A DNA stretch of 64,000 bases, taken from positions 186,001-250,000 of the forward strand of contig NZ_JADJNN010000004.1 of the NCBI RefSeq assembly GCF_016714285.1, given 5' to 3'. Source of the DNA: Nannocystis sp. GTDB taxonomy: Bacteria > Myxococcota_A > Polyangia > Nannocystales > Nannocystaceae. Below, piece after piece: positions 49,101 through 57,427 of this stretch. The notes below the pieces were generated by a model. It saw only the letters and a program-made list of their open reading frames with translations, searched no databases and was not told the DNA's origin. The translations under genes were made by a program, and so were the position numbers. Numbering within the stretch: position 1 is the first letter of the stretch; each line of letters begins with the position of its first letter.

Positions 49101-49336
49101 GGGCGCGGGCGCATCCCGAGCAGCTCGAGCAGCGCCTCGATCTGCAGCTGCGGCGCCTCGTTGAGCGCCGCGACGCCGCGCACCGCCATGCGGGAGAACA
49201 CGCGGACCAGCGCGCCGATGCCGTCGAGGTCGCCGCCGGGGTCGCGGCGCCACGGCGTGAAGGCCTCGACCAGGGTCTCGGCCTGGGCCACGAGCGTGGG
49301 CGCGTCGCGGGGGTCGAGCTTGGGCGTCTCAGACAT
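46154..49336 (-). CDS. Large eCIS baseplate J-like protein
   Basis: The 1060-residue product belongs to the Afp11-type baseplate wedge proteins. The N-terminus (TLVEAFTPWRRDPGGDLDGIGALVRVFSRMAVRGVAALNEAP) and the helix ALLELLGMRPRPPRAARVPLVFRLA are typical. Several beta-sandwich insertions follow, and the C-terminal part contains the J-like core (EDLAREASPELAQVKAITPRFDP, RRFLHPLTGGVDGVGWPFGRAPRRSDLGRVI). Together with the smaller wedge it forms the baseplate ring around the spike. It overlaps the gp25-like gene upstream by 8 bp and ends in a GTGA overlap. Confidence 0.9.
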   Translation of the reverse strand: MSETPKLDPRDAPTLVAQAETLVEAFTPWRRDPGGDLDGIGALVRVFSRMAVRGVAALNEAPQLQIEALLELLGMRPRPPRAARVPLVFRLAEGTLVDAAVPARTQVGSNSDDEVVFETESALTVVRAGLEALRVRDPAADRWGDRDALLGPGLVAPAAAFVGDAAIERALYLACEPLLPLTGLARVELALDFTPALGELAKLAGLPIRLYVWDGAAWRGVGGAPVASLVEGRHRLQWTVDPAPALVACVVDGIDATWLKVQVDSEAMVGWWRNAGSFPPTKEIGVAEALRAVPPLQRAAVRVKTRSPAQAPDAGRQSGRPVDVTRDLYPFEAAPQLGAVLSLGLDAAAGAPVGTVVTLAVKAHPAPPIAPTASDNLELVWEMRSAAGWRELGRSTKTKVTPAPGSNFSDSTALLCSSGAVSFTLPAAPEADADGCWLRVWIAAGDYGKPLRVDYGMNPPKPVPASFAPPLLRPLSFSLEFTSAELRPSAALLAGDFTIVDRSVHLRDAGPPFALFAAPIEPGPALYLGFAAPPGAVPVSLYLGVAALRPAEAEMPASDDPPRVQWELRGPSGWTPIGVGDETADLTISGLVRFTAPADLTVTSEFGRSLCWLRARWAGGLFRGPPRLTAVRLNAVWARHAVAIDHEVLGSGDGAGGQVFVTNLRPVLEGERAWVREQTGASPAEAAALVASVPPGDAIVETTAEGASVWVRWRPVVDLRSSGPEDRHYVLRSGTGELELGDGRRGRLLPRGRNNLRISYEYGGGPSGNSGPNTITELRASLPYIAGVDHDEPATGGAAGEDTPDIAGRGSALLRHGDRGVASQDLEDLAREASPELAQVKAITPRFDPIEVAVDLGALDRSGAPPVPGAPVLLANGRVKLPQIPPETASVSSGRAGLARLLVVARGDEDRPVPSAGLLAQVERHVRARCSPLLRLEVTGPRWIEVSVQCRVVAVSHERAEVVCADVQAALRRFLHPLTGGVDGVGWPFGRAPRRSDLGRVITGVPGVDHLRGLVVSCTPALPPIDQALSDDQLADLQRIMIYSGTHSVTLHGVVGEGGL

Positions 49337-49730
49337 CCGCGGCGCCTCCGAGGTAGAACGGGTAGACCAGGTTGAGCGGGCTGTTGGTCGCGAGGATCTG
49401 GACCTGCAGGTCGATGACGAGGCGCTCGGGGTCCTGCGGGTCGGGCAGCAGGCTCACGCTCTGCAGGGCGACCCGCGGCTCCCACTGGGCGATCGCCCGG
49501 CGCACCGCCTCGGTGACGCGCCCGAACAGCTCGGTGTTGGCGGGCGCGAACACGAGGTCGTGGAGGCCGCAGCCGAACTCGGGCCGCATCGCCCGCTCGC
49601 CGAGCGCGGTCGCCAGGACCAGCCACAGCGAGCGCCGCACCGCGTCCTCCTCGCGGGCCATCACGAGGCGGCCGCGCGGGTCGAACTGCAGCGGGTAGCT
49701 CCAACCTGCGCCGAGAAATTCCTGGGCCAT
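49329..49730 (-). CDS. gp25/GPW-like baseplate protein
   Basis: The 133-residue protein has the full GPW/gp25 domain: MAREEDAVRRSLWLVLATALGERAMRPEFGCGLHDLVFAPAN and the strand ERLVIDLQVQI. The EPR-type motif appears as WEPRVAL. Gp25-like proteins nucleate sheath polymerisation at the baseplate of contractile systems. The ATG (MAQEFLGAGWSYPLQFD) lies 5 bp after the spike gene. The family call is clear. Confidence 0.93.
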   Translation of the reverse strand: MAQEFLGAGWSYPLQFDPRGRLVMAREEDAVRRSLWLVLATALGERAMRPEFGCGLHDLVFAPANTELFGRVTEAVRRAIAQWEPRVALQSVSLLPDPQDPERLVIDLQVQILATNSPLNLVYPFYLGGAADV

Positions 49731-49735
49731 GGCGA

Positions 49736-50346
49736 CTACGAGACCTCCAGCGCGCCGTTGTTGATGTCGACCTTGTCGCAGCTGATCTTGAGCTCGGCGC
49801 CGGTGATGGCGAGCTTCGCCCCGTCGCCGCCGATCGTGAGCTTGCCGGTGCAGGCGAGCACCAGCTCCTTGTCGGCGGTGACGGTGACGCGGCCGTTCTT
49901 CATGTCGATGACGACGCTGTCCTTGCCGTTGCCGTCGCGCACGATCACCTGCTCCTCCCGTCGGTGTCGTCGAGCACGACCTCGTGACCCGCGCGCGAGC
50001 GGAGCACCCGCAGGTTGTTCTTGCCGTCGTCATTGCTGGTCGGCGGCGAGTCCTTGCCGTTCCACAGCGCGCCGAGCACGTAGGCCGACTCGGGCCGTCC
50101 GTGCTCGAAGGCCACCAGCACCTCGTCATCGACCTCGGGCAGCAGGAACAGGCCGCGGCCCTTGCCGGCCATCGGCGCGGCGACCCGGGCCCAGTGGCTG
50201 GCGTCGTCGTCCGAGAGCCAGGGGAAGCGCACGCGCACGCGGCCGAGCTTCTCGGGGTCCTGGTTGTCGGTGACGAGGCCGACCATCACGCCGAAGAAGC
50301 GGCCGCCGCCGGCCTCGCCCTCACTGATGCCGTCGAACACGCTCAC
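49736..50346 (-). CDS. Spike protein (gpV/VgrG-like OB-fold), with one frameshift
   Basis: The N-terminal part (FFGVMVGLVTDNQDPEKLGRVRVRFPWLSDDDASHWARVAAPMAG...LPEVDDEVLVAFEHGRPESAYVLGALWNG) is the OB-fold baseplate assembly protein V domain. The C-terminal part (IVRDGNGKDSVVIDMKNGRVTVTADKELVLACTG) is the beta-helical spike stalk. In this sequence the first frame ends in ...DDTDGRSR, and the second starts at once in the next frame (EEQVIVRDG). One G is probably missing from a short G run near 49957, and the intact protein would have about 203 residues. It sits between the gpD-like hub and gp25. Confidence 0.85.
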
Positions 50347-51386
50347 GACGCCGCCCTCCGCATCGTCAGGCGGGTCTCGTAGCGGCGCGAGCCGACGAGC
50401 TCGAAGTCGTGGCCCGCCGAGGTCACGTAGTAGTTGCCGCTGAAGCGCGAGCCGACGTCCTTGATCTCGACCACCATGCCGGCCTCGATCGCGCTGTCGC
50501 CGTGAACCGTCGCTTCGGCGCTGACGTGGGCGAGGGCGAGGTCTTGCAGCTGCGACGCGGCGCGGGCCTCGGCCTCGGCCTGCGACGCGACGGGAAATTC
50601 GCCGCCGGTGATCGGCGCCGGGCCGAACACGTCCTTCGAGCGGACCGGCCCGCTGCCGCGGCCCAGCGAGCTGCTGCTGGCCTTGCCGACGATCGCCTTC
50701 TTGTTGACCACGTCCCAGCCGCCGACCTGCACCTCGGTGGCCTGGTTCATCGAGGTCACTGCCGCGTGGAAGTCGAGCAGATCGGTCTCGGCGGACAGGC
50801 GCAGGCTCGGCGGCGACTTGTGTTGACAGGGCCGGAAGTGCAGCGTCTTGCCGATCACCACCACCTCGAAGCCGTTGGCCGCGGCGCGCTGCTTGAGGAA
50901 CTCGAGGTCGCTCTGTTCGGCCTGCAGCAGGTAGGGGTGGACGATCTTGGTGACGGTGGCGCGGACCTGCAGGCCGTGCTTGCGACCGATCTGCAGGGCG
51001 ATGTCGCTGTCCTTGACGCGCTCGTAGCTCCGGGGGCTGCGCGCGCGCATCATCCGGTGGCGCCCGTCGTAGCCGCGCAGCGACAGCGAGACCGCCAGGC
51101 GACCGCTGAAGCTGATGTCGAGGCCCGTGATCTCGCCGGCGAAGACCAGGCCGCGGCGCTGGGTCGTGCCCATCTCGACCTCGATCGGCGAGCCCTCGTC
51201 GACCTTCGCGTCGTCGAGCCAGGCGTAGATCTCGTCCCTGGGCGCGTTGATCGCCAGCGCCACGGAACCGGCCGCGCCGATGTCCTGCAGCACTTTCACC
51301 GATGCCACCGATTGCATGTACTTCGCGGCCAGCTCCTGCCCGTCGATGCGCAGGCGCAGGTCCCAGGATGTGCTTGGGTGGGTCAT
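50343..51386 (-). CDS. Phage late control D-like hub protein
   Basis: The 347-residue protein is a gpD/gp27-like hub that carries the spike. Typical stretches are LVFAGEITGLDISFSGRLAVSLSLRGYD, LQAEQSDLEFLKQRAAANGFEVVVIGKTLHF and the final strand YYVTSAGHDFELVGSRRYETRLTMRR. In the Afp system the hub and spike are fused in one protein (Afp8); here they are two genes with an ATGA overlap. This split arrangement is also known from phages. Confidence 0.88.
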   Translation of the reverse strand: MTHPSTSWDLRLRIDGQELAAKYMQSVASVKVLQDIGAAGSVALAINAPRDEIYAWLDDAKVDEGSPIEVEMGTTQRRGLVFAGEITGLDISFSGRLAVSLSLRGYDGRHRMMRARSPRSYERVKDSDIALQIGRKHGLQVRATVTKIVHPYLLQAEQSDLEFLKQRAAANGFEVVVIGKTLHFRPCQHKSPPSLRLSAETDLLDFHAAVTSMNQATEVQVGGWDVVNKKAIVGKASSSSLGRGSGPVRSKDVFGPAPITGGEFPVASQAEAEARAASQLQDLALAHVSAEATVHGDSAIEAGMVVEIKDVGSRFSGNYYVTSAGHDFELVGSRRYETRLTMRRAAS

Positions 51387-52123
51387 CGGGGGATCTTGAG
51401 CAGGCGGCCTGGGAGCACCGTGCGCGGGTTGGAGATGTTGTTGGCGAGGGCGATGTCTCGCCAGCGCCCGGCGCTGCCGTACGCGGCCACCGCGATCGAC
51501 TGCAGGGTCTCGCCGAGGCCGACGATGTGGAGCCGGCTGATGCCCTGGGTCGCGCCGGTGGGCGGTGCGATCGGCGTGTCGTCGACCTCGCGAAACTCGC
51601 AGTCGAGGGTCGCGCGCACCGGGGTCCCGTCGGCCATGAAGTGGGTGAAGTTCTGCGACACGCTGGCCAGCGCGCCGCGCAAGATCTGGTAGCGGCCCCA
51701 CCACAGCTCGCAGATCGGCGGGCGCGTCATGCCGCGTGCGGGCCGCAGCAGCGCGGCCACGGCGGTGGTGTGCACGAGCACGCTGGTGCCGCTGTTGCCC
51801 CCGCCCGCGCCGAACAGCGACGCCAGCGCGCCGGGGCTGTCGGCCTCGGAGGTGTCGAAGAACAGGCTGACGCTGAGGGTGAGCGGCTCGTAGCTGTAGT
51901 CGGACAGGTCGACCGCCAGCGGCTTGCCAGGCGAGGCGTTGGCGCGGGTCTGGATCGTCGAGCTGCCGCGCAGGCTGATCTTGTTGGGGTTGAACAGCGC
52001 CCGGATCTCGCCGCTGCCGCCGAGCGTCGCGCCGGTGCTGTAGCGGATCACGAGCCGGCCCATCTCCTGCCACGAGCTCGGCAGGGTCACCTTGTCGGGC
52101 GAGCCGCGGTAGTTGGTGCTCAC
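51383..52123 (-). CDS. LysM-containing inner baseplate protein (Afp7 type)
   Basis: The 246-residue product has an N-terminal domain (IRALFNPNKISLRGSSTIQT...PLTLSVSLFFDTSEA) characteristic of the phage gp53/Afp7 family and a C-terminal LysM domain (HIVGLGETLQSIAVAAYGSAGRWRDIALANNISNPRTVLPGRLLKIP). It links the tube to the hub. Start GTG and stop both overlap the neighbouring genes by 4 bp. Confidence 0.9.
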   Translation of the reverse strand: MSTNYRGSPDKVTLPSSWQEMGRLVIRYSTGATLGGSGEIRALFNPNKISLRGSSTIQTRANASPGKPLAVDLSDYSYEPLTLSVSLFFDTSEADSPGALASLFGAGGGNSGTSVLVHTTAVAALLRPARGMTRPPICELWWGRYQILRGALASVSQNFTHFMADGTPVRATLDCEFREVDDTPIAPPTGATQGISRLHIVGLGETLQSIAVAAYGSAGRWRDIALANNISNPRTVLPGRLLKIPR

Positions 52124-53505
52124 GGGCGACCTCCCCGGCGTTCACGTTCCCACCGCAGCTCGCGCTCGAGGTGACGGTGCACCGCCTGGGCGATCGCCGG
52201 GATGTCGAGCTGCGAGGTCTCGACCCGCGCGACCACCGGACGCGCCGCGGGCGGGGTGCGGGCGGCGGGCGGCGGGCTCGTGCTCGGCTGGGCTGCGGGC
52301 AGGGTGACGTCGATGCGCGAGGCCGCGGGCTGGGTCGCGGTCATCGAGCTCGCGGCGGTCAGTCCCGGGCTCGACGGCAGCGTGGGCGAGGCCAGCGAGA
52401 CGCGCGGGCGCGCGGCCGGGTTGTTCGGGAGGCTGTCCACAAGGACAGGTGAGACCGGCGCCGCGACGACGCGGCCGCGCACCCGCAGCGGGGCGACCGC
52501 CGACGATGTCGCCAGGTCGAGGGCAATGGTCGCTGACGCGGCGTCCAGAGCGGGCGCGGCGGAGCTGCTCGGCTGGCGCGTGCACGACGGTGGGCGCCGG
52601 CGCGCCCGGGGTCGTCGTCGACGCTGGCCGTCATGTTGCGGGGCGACGCGACGATCGGCGCCGGCCTCGTCGAGCTCGTGCGTGCGACGACCGTGCTCGA
52701 CGACCATCGACGCCGGAGCCTCGCGTGGCGGAGTCACGGGTGGTGCCGTCGCCGCGATCGTCGCGGACGGCTGCGACGACGCGGCGAGTTGCTGCGCGCG
52801 CGCCAGGTCCATCGTCGTCAGCAGGCGCGGCCGGGTCCGCGGACGCATCGGCGGCCCCGACTCACTCGCGGGCGCATGCACCACGCGCGGCGGCACGGTG
52901 GTCGCGGACGGCAGGGTGGCCGCGACCAGCAGCGCCGGGTCGACGCGCAGGTCGAGGCCCGTCGTCGCAGCGGGCATGGCTGTCGGCGCCGCGACCCGCG
53001 GGTCCCCGTCGACGCGTGGCACGGCGGGCTGCGACGCCGCAGGCTCGCTCCTCACGACCTCGTGCGGACGCTCGCTCATCGCCACGATCGGCGCGCCGCG
53101 TTCGCTCGCAGCGTGCTGCGACCCCTCGTGTGTCCCGCCGCGAATCGCCTCGCGCTCCCCCGTCGCAGCGGCGCGAGCGACCGCCACGATCGCGGTGCGC
53201 GGCGTCTCGGGGGCGAGCCTGGCCTGCACCGCGGCGATCGCCGGCGCGACCACACCTTCTGGCGCGCGCTCGTGGGGCAGCGCGTGGACGATCGGTCGCA
53301 GCCCCGCGACCGCCGCCTCATTCATCCCCCAGCGCACCGCCCAGCTGGCGAACAGCGGCAGCCCGCCCCGCTTGCCGCGCGCGAGCGCCTCGCGGGCCCA
53401 CGCGCACGCGATCGCGGCGGAGCGCCGCAGCGGTCGCTGCAGGCGCGTCACCAGGGCCGGGTCGACGCCGGCCTGCCACGCTCGGGTGTCGTGCGTCTCA
53501 GCCAT
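52120..53505 (-). CDS. eCIS Ala/Pro-rich protein (Afp6-like position)
   Basis: The 461-residue protein has an N-terminal part of about 110 residues (LVTRLQRPLRRSAAIACAWAREALARGKRGGLPLFASWAVRWG), a very long Ala/Pro/Val/Arg-rich linker and a short helical C-terminus (IPAIAQAVHRHLERELRWERERR). The C-terminal helix motif is also found in other eCIS proteins at this position. A middle section (GRRTHELDEAGADRRVAPQHDGQRRRRPRARRRPP) looks out of character, so a pair of frameshifts in the linker is possible. A palindrome copy lies at 52432-52449. The function is unknown, perhaps tube or baseplate chaperone. Confidence 0.65.
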   Translation of the reverse strand: MAETHDTRAWQAGVDPALVTRLQRPLRRSAAIACAWAREALARGKRGGLPLFASWAVRWGMNEAAVAGLRPIVHALPHERAPEGVVAPAIAAVQARLAPETPRTAIVAVARAAATGEREAIRGGTHEGSQHAASERGAPIVAMSERPHEVVRSEPAASQPAVPRVDGDPRVAAPTAMPAATTGLDLRVDPALLVAATLPSATTVPPRVVHAPASESGPPMRPRTRPRLLTTMDLARAQQLAASSQPSATIAATAPPVTPPREAPASMVVEHGRRTHELDEAGADRRVAPQHDGQRRRRPRARRRPPSCTRQPSSSAAPALDAASATIALDLATSSAVAPLRVRGRVVAAPVSPVLVDSLPNNPAARPRVSLASPTLPSSPGLTAASSMTATQPAASRIDVTLPAAQPSTSPPPAARTPPAARPVVARVETSQLDIPAIAQAVHRHLERELRWERERRGGRP

Positions 53506-54037
53506 CGAGCCCCGACTCCGCGAAGATCTTGGCGCGGGCGATCGCCCCGAAGGCCGCGAACCACTCCGGCCGCTCGAGGCCCATGTGGACCAGCTCGATC
53601 TTCTCGATCGCGACCTCGCTGTCGCGGCTGGCGTCGAAGCTCGGGCCGACCCAGCGCACCGGCACCGCGCTGTGAAAGATCCAGCCGTTGACCGGCATGC
53701 GCTGGGCGTTGAGCATCACGATCGCGCCGCTGCGCCGCTTGATGTCGCCGCGGGCCGTGGCGGCGAACCAGCGCCACATGCTGTCGACCTCCATCATCCC
53801 GCGCGAGAGCACGAGGTTGGGCCAGCGCGCCCCCTTGAGCAGCTTGTGCGGCGCGTCGTTGCGGCCGCCCTCGGCGTACTCCTCGACCTCGATCGTGCCC
53901 TCGACCCCCTCGACCTGCGAGAAGCCGCCGACGATCAGGCCGTCGAGCTCGACGATGAAGTTAAACGGCGTGAACGGATCGAGGCGCACCCCGAGGGCGC
54001 CGACGCCTAAGGTCATGAGGGTATTGAGGCCGAGCAC
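53498..54037 (-). CDS. eCIS tube initiator protein (gp19-like)
   Basis: The 179-residue protein is a tail tube family member: PFTPFNFIVELDGLIVGGFSQVEGVEGTIEVEEYAEGG is the diagnostic start, and MLNAQRMPVNGWIFHSAVPVRWVGPSFDASRDSEVAIEKIELVHMGLE the diagnostic end. A second tube protein is encoded at 54604-55044. By analogy to Afp1/Afp5, this one, nearer to the baseplate genes, may form the first tube ring. The GTG start is preceded by GGAG at 6 bp. Confidence 0.88.
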   Translation of the reverse strand: MLGLNTLMTLGVGALGVRLDPFTPFNFIVELDGLIVGGFSQVEGVEGTIEVEEYAEGGRNDAPHKLLKGARWPNLVLSRGMMEVDSMWRWFAATARGDIKRRSGAIVMLNAQRMPVNGWIFHSAVPVRWVGPSFDASRDSEVAIEKIELVHMGLERPEWFAAFGAIARAKIFAESGLDG

Positions 54038-54062
54038 ATCACGCTCCTCTCTGCGGCCGCCA

Positions 54063-54245
54063 TCACGGGCGCCGCGCCGCTTCCTGCTGGATCTGATTGC
54101 GCTGACTGTTCAGGCGGGAGAGCTCCCCGACCCAGCGCAGGCGCTCCTGGTGGTCCATCGCCATGACCTGCTCGTACGGCCAGTGAAAGTAGTAAGAAAG
54201 AAATGCCACCTCCTCGGCCAGCCGATCCGAGGGGTAGCGGGTCAT
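54063..54245 (-). CDS. Small eCIS protein (DUF6760-like)
   Basis: This 60-residue protein, MTRYPSDRLAEEVAFLSYYFHWPYEQVMAMDHQERLRWV, is of a small conserved type regularly found between the tube genes of eCIS loci and related to tail assembly chaperone tails. Its ATG overlaps the stop of the preceding gene (ATGA). Its role is unknown; a chaperone function for the tube or a missing length-control protein is conceivable. It is well supported despite its size because of motif and context. Confidence 0.75.
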   Translation of the reverse strand: MTRYPSDRLAEEVAFLSYYFHWPYEQVMAMDHQERLRWVGELSRLNSQRNQIQQEAARRP

Positions 54246-54610
54246 TCCCCCGGGGGCGGGCCCTCCACCTCGAACTCGCCGCTGCAGTGGGGGCAGGCGA
54301 CCAGCAGGTGCTGGCGGCCGGTGCGATTGATCCGCTGATACATGTCCTGCAGGTACACGAGGTCGCACGCGAACAGCCCCTCGATCGTCTTGGGGTTGAT
54401 GAACTCGAGCGAGCCCAGGCGGGTGAGCACGCGCGACAGCAGGATGACGACCAGGTAGCCCGGGTTGCTCTGGACCCGCGGGTCCTTGAGCGGGGCGATC
54501 TCGTCGAAGGCCGTGGCCATGCGCATCGCGCCCTCGCGGTGCAGCACGCCCTCGCTGTCGCAGTATCCGTGCGGCAGCACGAGCGGGAACTCCAGCGCGC
54601 CGCTCACCAT
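54242..54610 (-). CDS. eCIS tail assembly chaperone-like protein with CxxC motif
   Basis: The 122-residue product reads LEFPLVLPHGYCDSEGVLHREGAMRMATAFDEIAPLKDPRVQSNPGYLVVILLSRVLTRLG and ends in VACPHCSGEFEVE. The YLVVILLSRVLTRLG helix and the D..P..D-rich loop are typical of the small phage tail assembly proteins encoded next to tube genes. The C-terminal CPHC motif could bind zinc together with other cysteines. It overlaps both neighbours. Confidence 0.75.
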   Translation of the reverse strand: MVSGALEFPLVLPHGYCDSEGVLHREGAMRMATAFDEIAPLKDPRVQSNPGYLVVILLSRVLTRLGSLEFINPKTIEGLFACDLVYLQDMYQRINRTGRQHLLVACPHCSGEFEVEGPPPGE

Positions 54611-55044
54611 TTCGCGACCTCGATGCCCTCGTGCGCCAGCTCGAGCGACTCGATGGCGATGGCGTCGCTGCCGGCGTCGAAGGCGGGGCCGCTCCACTTG
54701 ACCGGCCAGGCCGCGCGCACGTTCCAGCGCATGCGCTCGGCGCCGGTGTCGTCGAGCAGGATGATGGAGATGGCCCGGCGGTCGACCTTGCCGGAGACCG
54801 CCTTCTGCTGCCAGTCCCACAGCGCGTGGTCGGTGCTGAGGCCGCGCTTGAGGGTGATGTTGGACCAGCTCACGAGGCCCGGGATCTTGCGCTTGCTGAG
54901 CGTCGGATCGGTGCCCTCGCGGTAGTCGGAGGCCGACTGGGTCCGGTCGAGCCCCGAGCACTCCTTGAAGCCCGTGCCGGTGATGCCGTCCAGCTCGATC
55001 GCAAAGTTGTAGCCGGAGAAGGGGTCCTTCCTGTCGATAGCCAT
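54604..55044 (-). CDS. eCIS main tube protein (gp19-like)
   Basis: The 146-residue protein begins MAIDRKDPFSGYNFAIELDGITGTGFKECSGLD, the standard start of Hcp/gp19-like tube proteins, and ends in WPVKWSGPAFDAGSDAIAIESLELAHEGIEVAKW. It would polymerise as hexameric rings to form the inner tube that is expelled on contraction. It follows the sheath genes by 14 bp. Compared with the other tube gene at 53498-54037 it has the shorter, more typical tube length, so it is the better candidate for the major tube subunit. Confidence 0.92.
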   Translation of the reverse strand: MAIDRKDPFSGYNFAIELDGITGTGFKECSGLDRTQSASDYREGTDPTLSKRKIPGLVSWSNITLKRGLSTDHALWDWQQKAVSGKVDRRAISIILLDDTGAERMRWNVRAAWPVKWSGPAFDAGSDAIAIESLELAHEGIEVAKW

Positions 55045-55058
55045 GCTTGTCTCCCTGA

Positions 55059-56207
55059 TCAGGTCGTCACGGTGATGCCCTGCGTCGTGTAGCTGATACG
55101 CAGGACGATGAAGCTCCGCGGCATGACCGGCGCGACGCCGATCTCCGCACAGACGATGCCGGCAGCCCGCAGCTCGGGCGGGTTGGTCTCCTCGTCGCAG
55201 CGCACGTAGTACGCGTCCTGCGGCGTCTGCCCGAAGAAGGCCCCGCGCCGGTACAGCGCGCCGAGCTCGGCGTGCAGCGCCCGCAGGATGCGGGTCCACA
55301 GCCCGGTGTCGTTGGGCTCGAAGTTGAATTCGCTGTGCCGCCGCTCGAGCCAGCGGCCGAGCGTGAGCAGCAGGCGACGCACGCCGATGTGGCGGGCCGA
55401 GGCCTGCGTGGCCAGCGTGTGCGCGCCCCAGATCCGCAGGCCGCGGCCCGGGAACGGGCAGATGCAGTTGAGCGCCGCGAGCGGGCCGGCCTGGCTGGCC
55501 GCGTCGACCCGCAGCTCGAGGTCGACGACCCCGTGCAGCGCCTCGTTGGCCGGCGCCTTGTGGACGCCGCGCTCGGCGTCGGTGGCCGCGAACACCCCGG
55601 CGACGTGCCCGCTCGGCGGCACGAAGCTGGCGTCGCCCTGCAGCGCGCGCAGCCACGGGAAGTAGATCGCCCCGTTCTCGCTGCCGGGCGCGCCGACCAG
55701 GCGCTCGCTGTGGCGACGCACCGCCTCGAGGTGATCCTCGGGGCGCAGCTGCACGCGCATCGGCGAGTCGAGGATCGCGAAGCGAGCCCGGCGCTGACAG
55801 TGCTCGAGCACGCGGCGCTGCTGGGCCGCGAGCAGCAGCTCGCCGCCGGGCACATCGAAGCGGTGGGTGAACGCCAGCTCCGGCGCGATCACCAGGTCGG
55901 CGTCCTCGGCCTCGTCGCTGCGCGCCAGCGCCTGGGCCAGCGCGAGGTCCGGGGCCCCGCCGCCGATCGGGACCAGGTGACAGCGCTGGCCGCCGCAGGC
56001 GAAGAAGCCGCGCACGGCCGCCAACGCCGGGGCGCTCAGCGAGGCCAGCAGCGCCGGCGGCAGCTGCCCGAGCGAGCCGAGCGCGAGCGGTGCGGGCAAC
56101 GAGGCCGCGACCAGGATCGCCGGCACGCCGGTGCGGAAGTCGGCGACCGTCTCCGGCCGGACCTCCTCCCGCGACAAGCCGGGCACCCGATACGCGCTCG
56201 CTGGCAT
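55059..56207 (-). CDS. eCIS sheath protein 2
   Basis: The 382-residue protein has the contractile sheath C-terminus: CICPFPGRGLRIWGAHTLA, then FNFEPNDTGLWTRILRALHAELGALYRRGAFFGQTPQDAYYVRCDEETNPPE, ending in the handshake strand FIVLRISYTTQG. Its N-terminus (YRVPGLSREEVRP) is divergent from that of sheath 1. It may form the specialised baseplate-proximal ring, as Afp4-like sheath proteins do. It starts 10 bp after sheath 1. Confidence 0.9.
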   Translation of the reverse strand: MPASAYRVPGLSREEVRPETVADFRTGVPAILVAASLPAPLALGSLGQLPPALLASLSAPALAAVRGFFACGGQRCHLVPIGGGAPDLALAQALARSDEAEDADLVIAPELAFTHRFDVPGGELLLAAQQRRVLEHCQRRARFAILDSPMRVQLRPEDHLEAVRRHSERLVGAPGSENGAIYFPWLRALQGDASFVPPSGHVAGVFAATDAERGVHKAPANEALHGVVDLELRVDAASQAGPLAALNCICPFPGRGLRIWGAHTLATQASARHIGVRRLLLTLGRWLERRHSEFNFEPNDTGLWTRILRALHAELGALYRRGAFFGQTPQDAYYVRCDEETNPPELRAAGIVCAEIGVAPVMPRSFIVLRISYTTQGITVTT

Positions 56208-56217
56208 CGTGCTGCTC

Positions 56218-57417
56218 CTAGCCGCCGGCCTTCTGCGTCAGGCGGAAGATGACGAACTCCGCCGGCTTGGTCACCGCCACGCCGATCTCGATCACGACCT
56301 GGCCGAGCGCACGCAGCTCCGGCGGGTTGTTCTCGGCGTCGCACTTGACCACGAAGGCCTCCTCCTCCGTGGTGCCGAACAGCGCCCCGGACTGCCAGAC
56401 CGTCGTCAGGAAGGCGCGCACGTTGCGGGTCACGCGGGCCCACAGATCGGGCGTATTGGGCTCGAACACCACCCAGCCGGTGCCCTCCTGCAGCGACTCG
56501 CGGAGGAAGGCGAACAGGCGGCGCACGTTGATGTAGACGAAGTCCTTCTGCGCGGCCTGACTCTTGTCGGCCAGCGTGCGCGCGCCCCAGATCTTCACGG
56601 TGTTGCCGAAGGGCCGGATCACGTTGATGCCGACCGGATTCAGGCCGTCGTGCAGCTCCTTGCTGACGCGGTAACGGACCCCGAGCGCGCCCCGGATCGC
56701 CTCGTTGGCCGGCGCCTTGTGCACCCCGCGGGTCGCGTCGACCCGCGCGAACACCCCGGCGACGTGGCCCGAGGGCGGCGCGTAGGCCCCGTCGCCGCGG
56801 ACGTCGATCCATGGGAAGTAGTACGCGCCGTAGTCGCTGTTGCGCAGCTTGAGGATGTTGCCGGCCGTCAGATCGCCGGTGATGTCGCGCGGCGCGTCGA
56901 GGATCGCCACCCGGTCGCCGAGCTTCTCGGCGTGGGTCAGCAGGCGCTCCTGGATCGCCTTCACCCGCACCGCGTCGTCGCTCAGCAGCGGCGCCGCGAC
57001 CAGCGAGATCTCGTCGATCGCCGCGAAGGCGGCCAGCGCCGCGTCGATCAGGTCGGGGTCCTTGTCGGCCGGCGCAGCCACCGTGGTGACCCGCGCGACC
57101 CAGGCCCGCGAGCCCCCGTTGTTGAAGAAGCCGCGGACCGCGTGCGCGAGCACGTTGGCCTCCGTCACCCCGGCCGCGTCACTGGGCGCCGCGCCGAACT
57201 TGCGGGTGAACTCGCTCCAGTTGGTCACGAGCTGCGGGACCCCGGCCGGCGCCACCGTATGCTTGGCACCCGGCGCAGCGTCGGCGCGCTGGGGCATCTC
57301 CACGTTGTCGGGCACCACGCCGATGAAGCCCGCGACGCTCGTGCTCACGCCGGCGATCGGCGCCGAGCCCGATGGGACCTCCTCGACGTACACTCCTGGC
57401 GACAGATATGCTGGCAT
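56218..57417 (-). CDS. eCIS sheath protein 1
   Basis: The 399-residue protein starts with the canonical sheath sequence MPAYLSPGVYVEEVPSGSAPIAGVSTSVAGFIG and carries the family core YYFPWIDVRGDGAYAPPSGHVAGVFARVDATRGVHKAPANEAIRG. The C-terminal half with IWGARTLA and FEPNTPDLWARVTRNVRAFL is also typical. It is the likely main contractile sheath subunit. It follows the terminator protein gene by 10 bp. Confidence 0.94.
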   Translation of the reverse strand: MPAYLSPGVYVEEVPSGSAPIAGVSTSVAGFIGVVPDNVEMPQRADAAPGAKHTVAPAGVPQLVTNWSEFTRKFGAAPSDAAGVTEANVLAHAVRGFFNNGGSRAWVARVTTVAAPADKDPDLIDAALAAFAAIDEISLVAAPLLSDDAVRVKAIQERLLTHAEKLGDRVAILDAPRDITGDLTAGNILKLRNSDYGAYYFPWIDVRGDGAYAPPSGHVAGVFARVDATRGVHKAPANEAIRGALGVRYRVSKELHDGLNPVGINVIRPFGNTVKIWGARTLADKSQAAQKDFVYINVRRLFAFLRESLQEGTGWVVFEPNTPDLWARVTRNVRAFLTTVWQSGALFGTTEEEAFVVKCDAENNPPELRALGQVVIEIGVAVTKPAEFVIFRLTQKAGG

Positions 57418-57427
57418 GTTCTCCCTC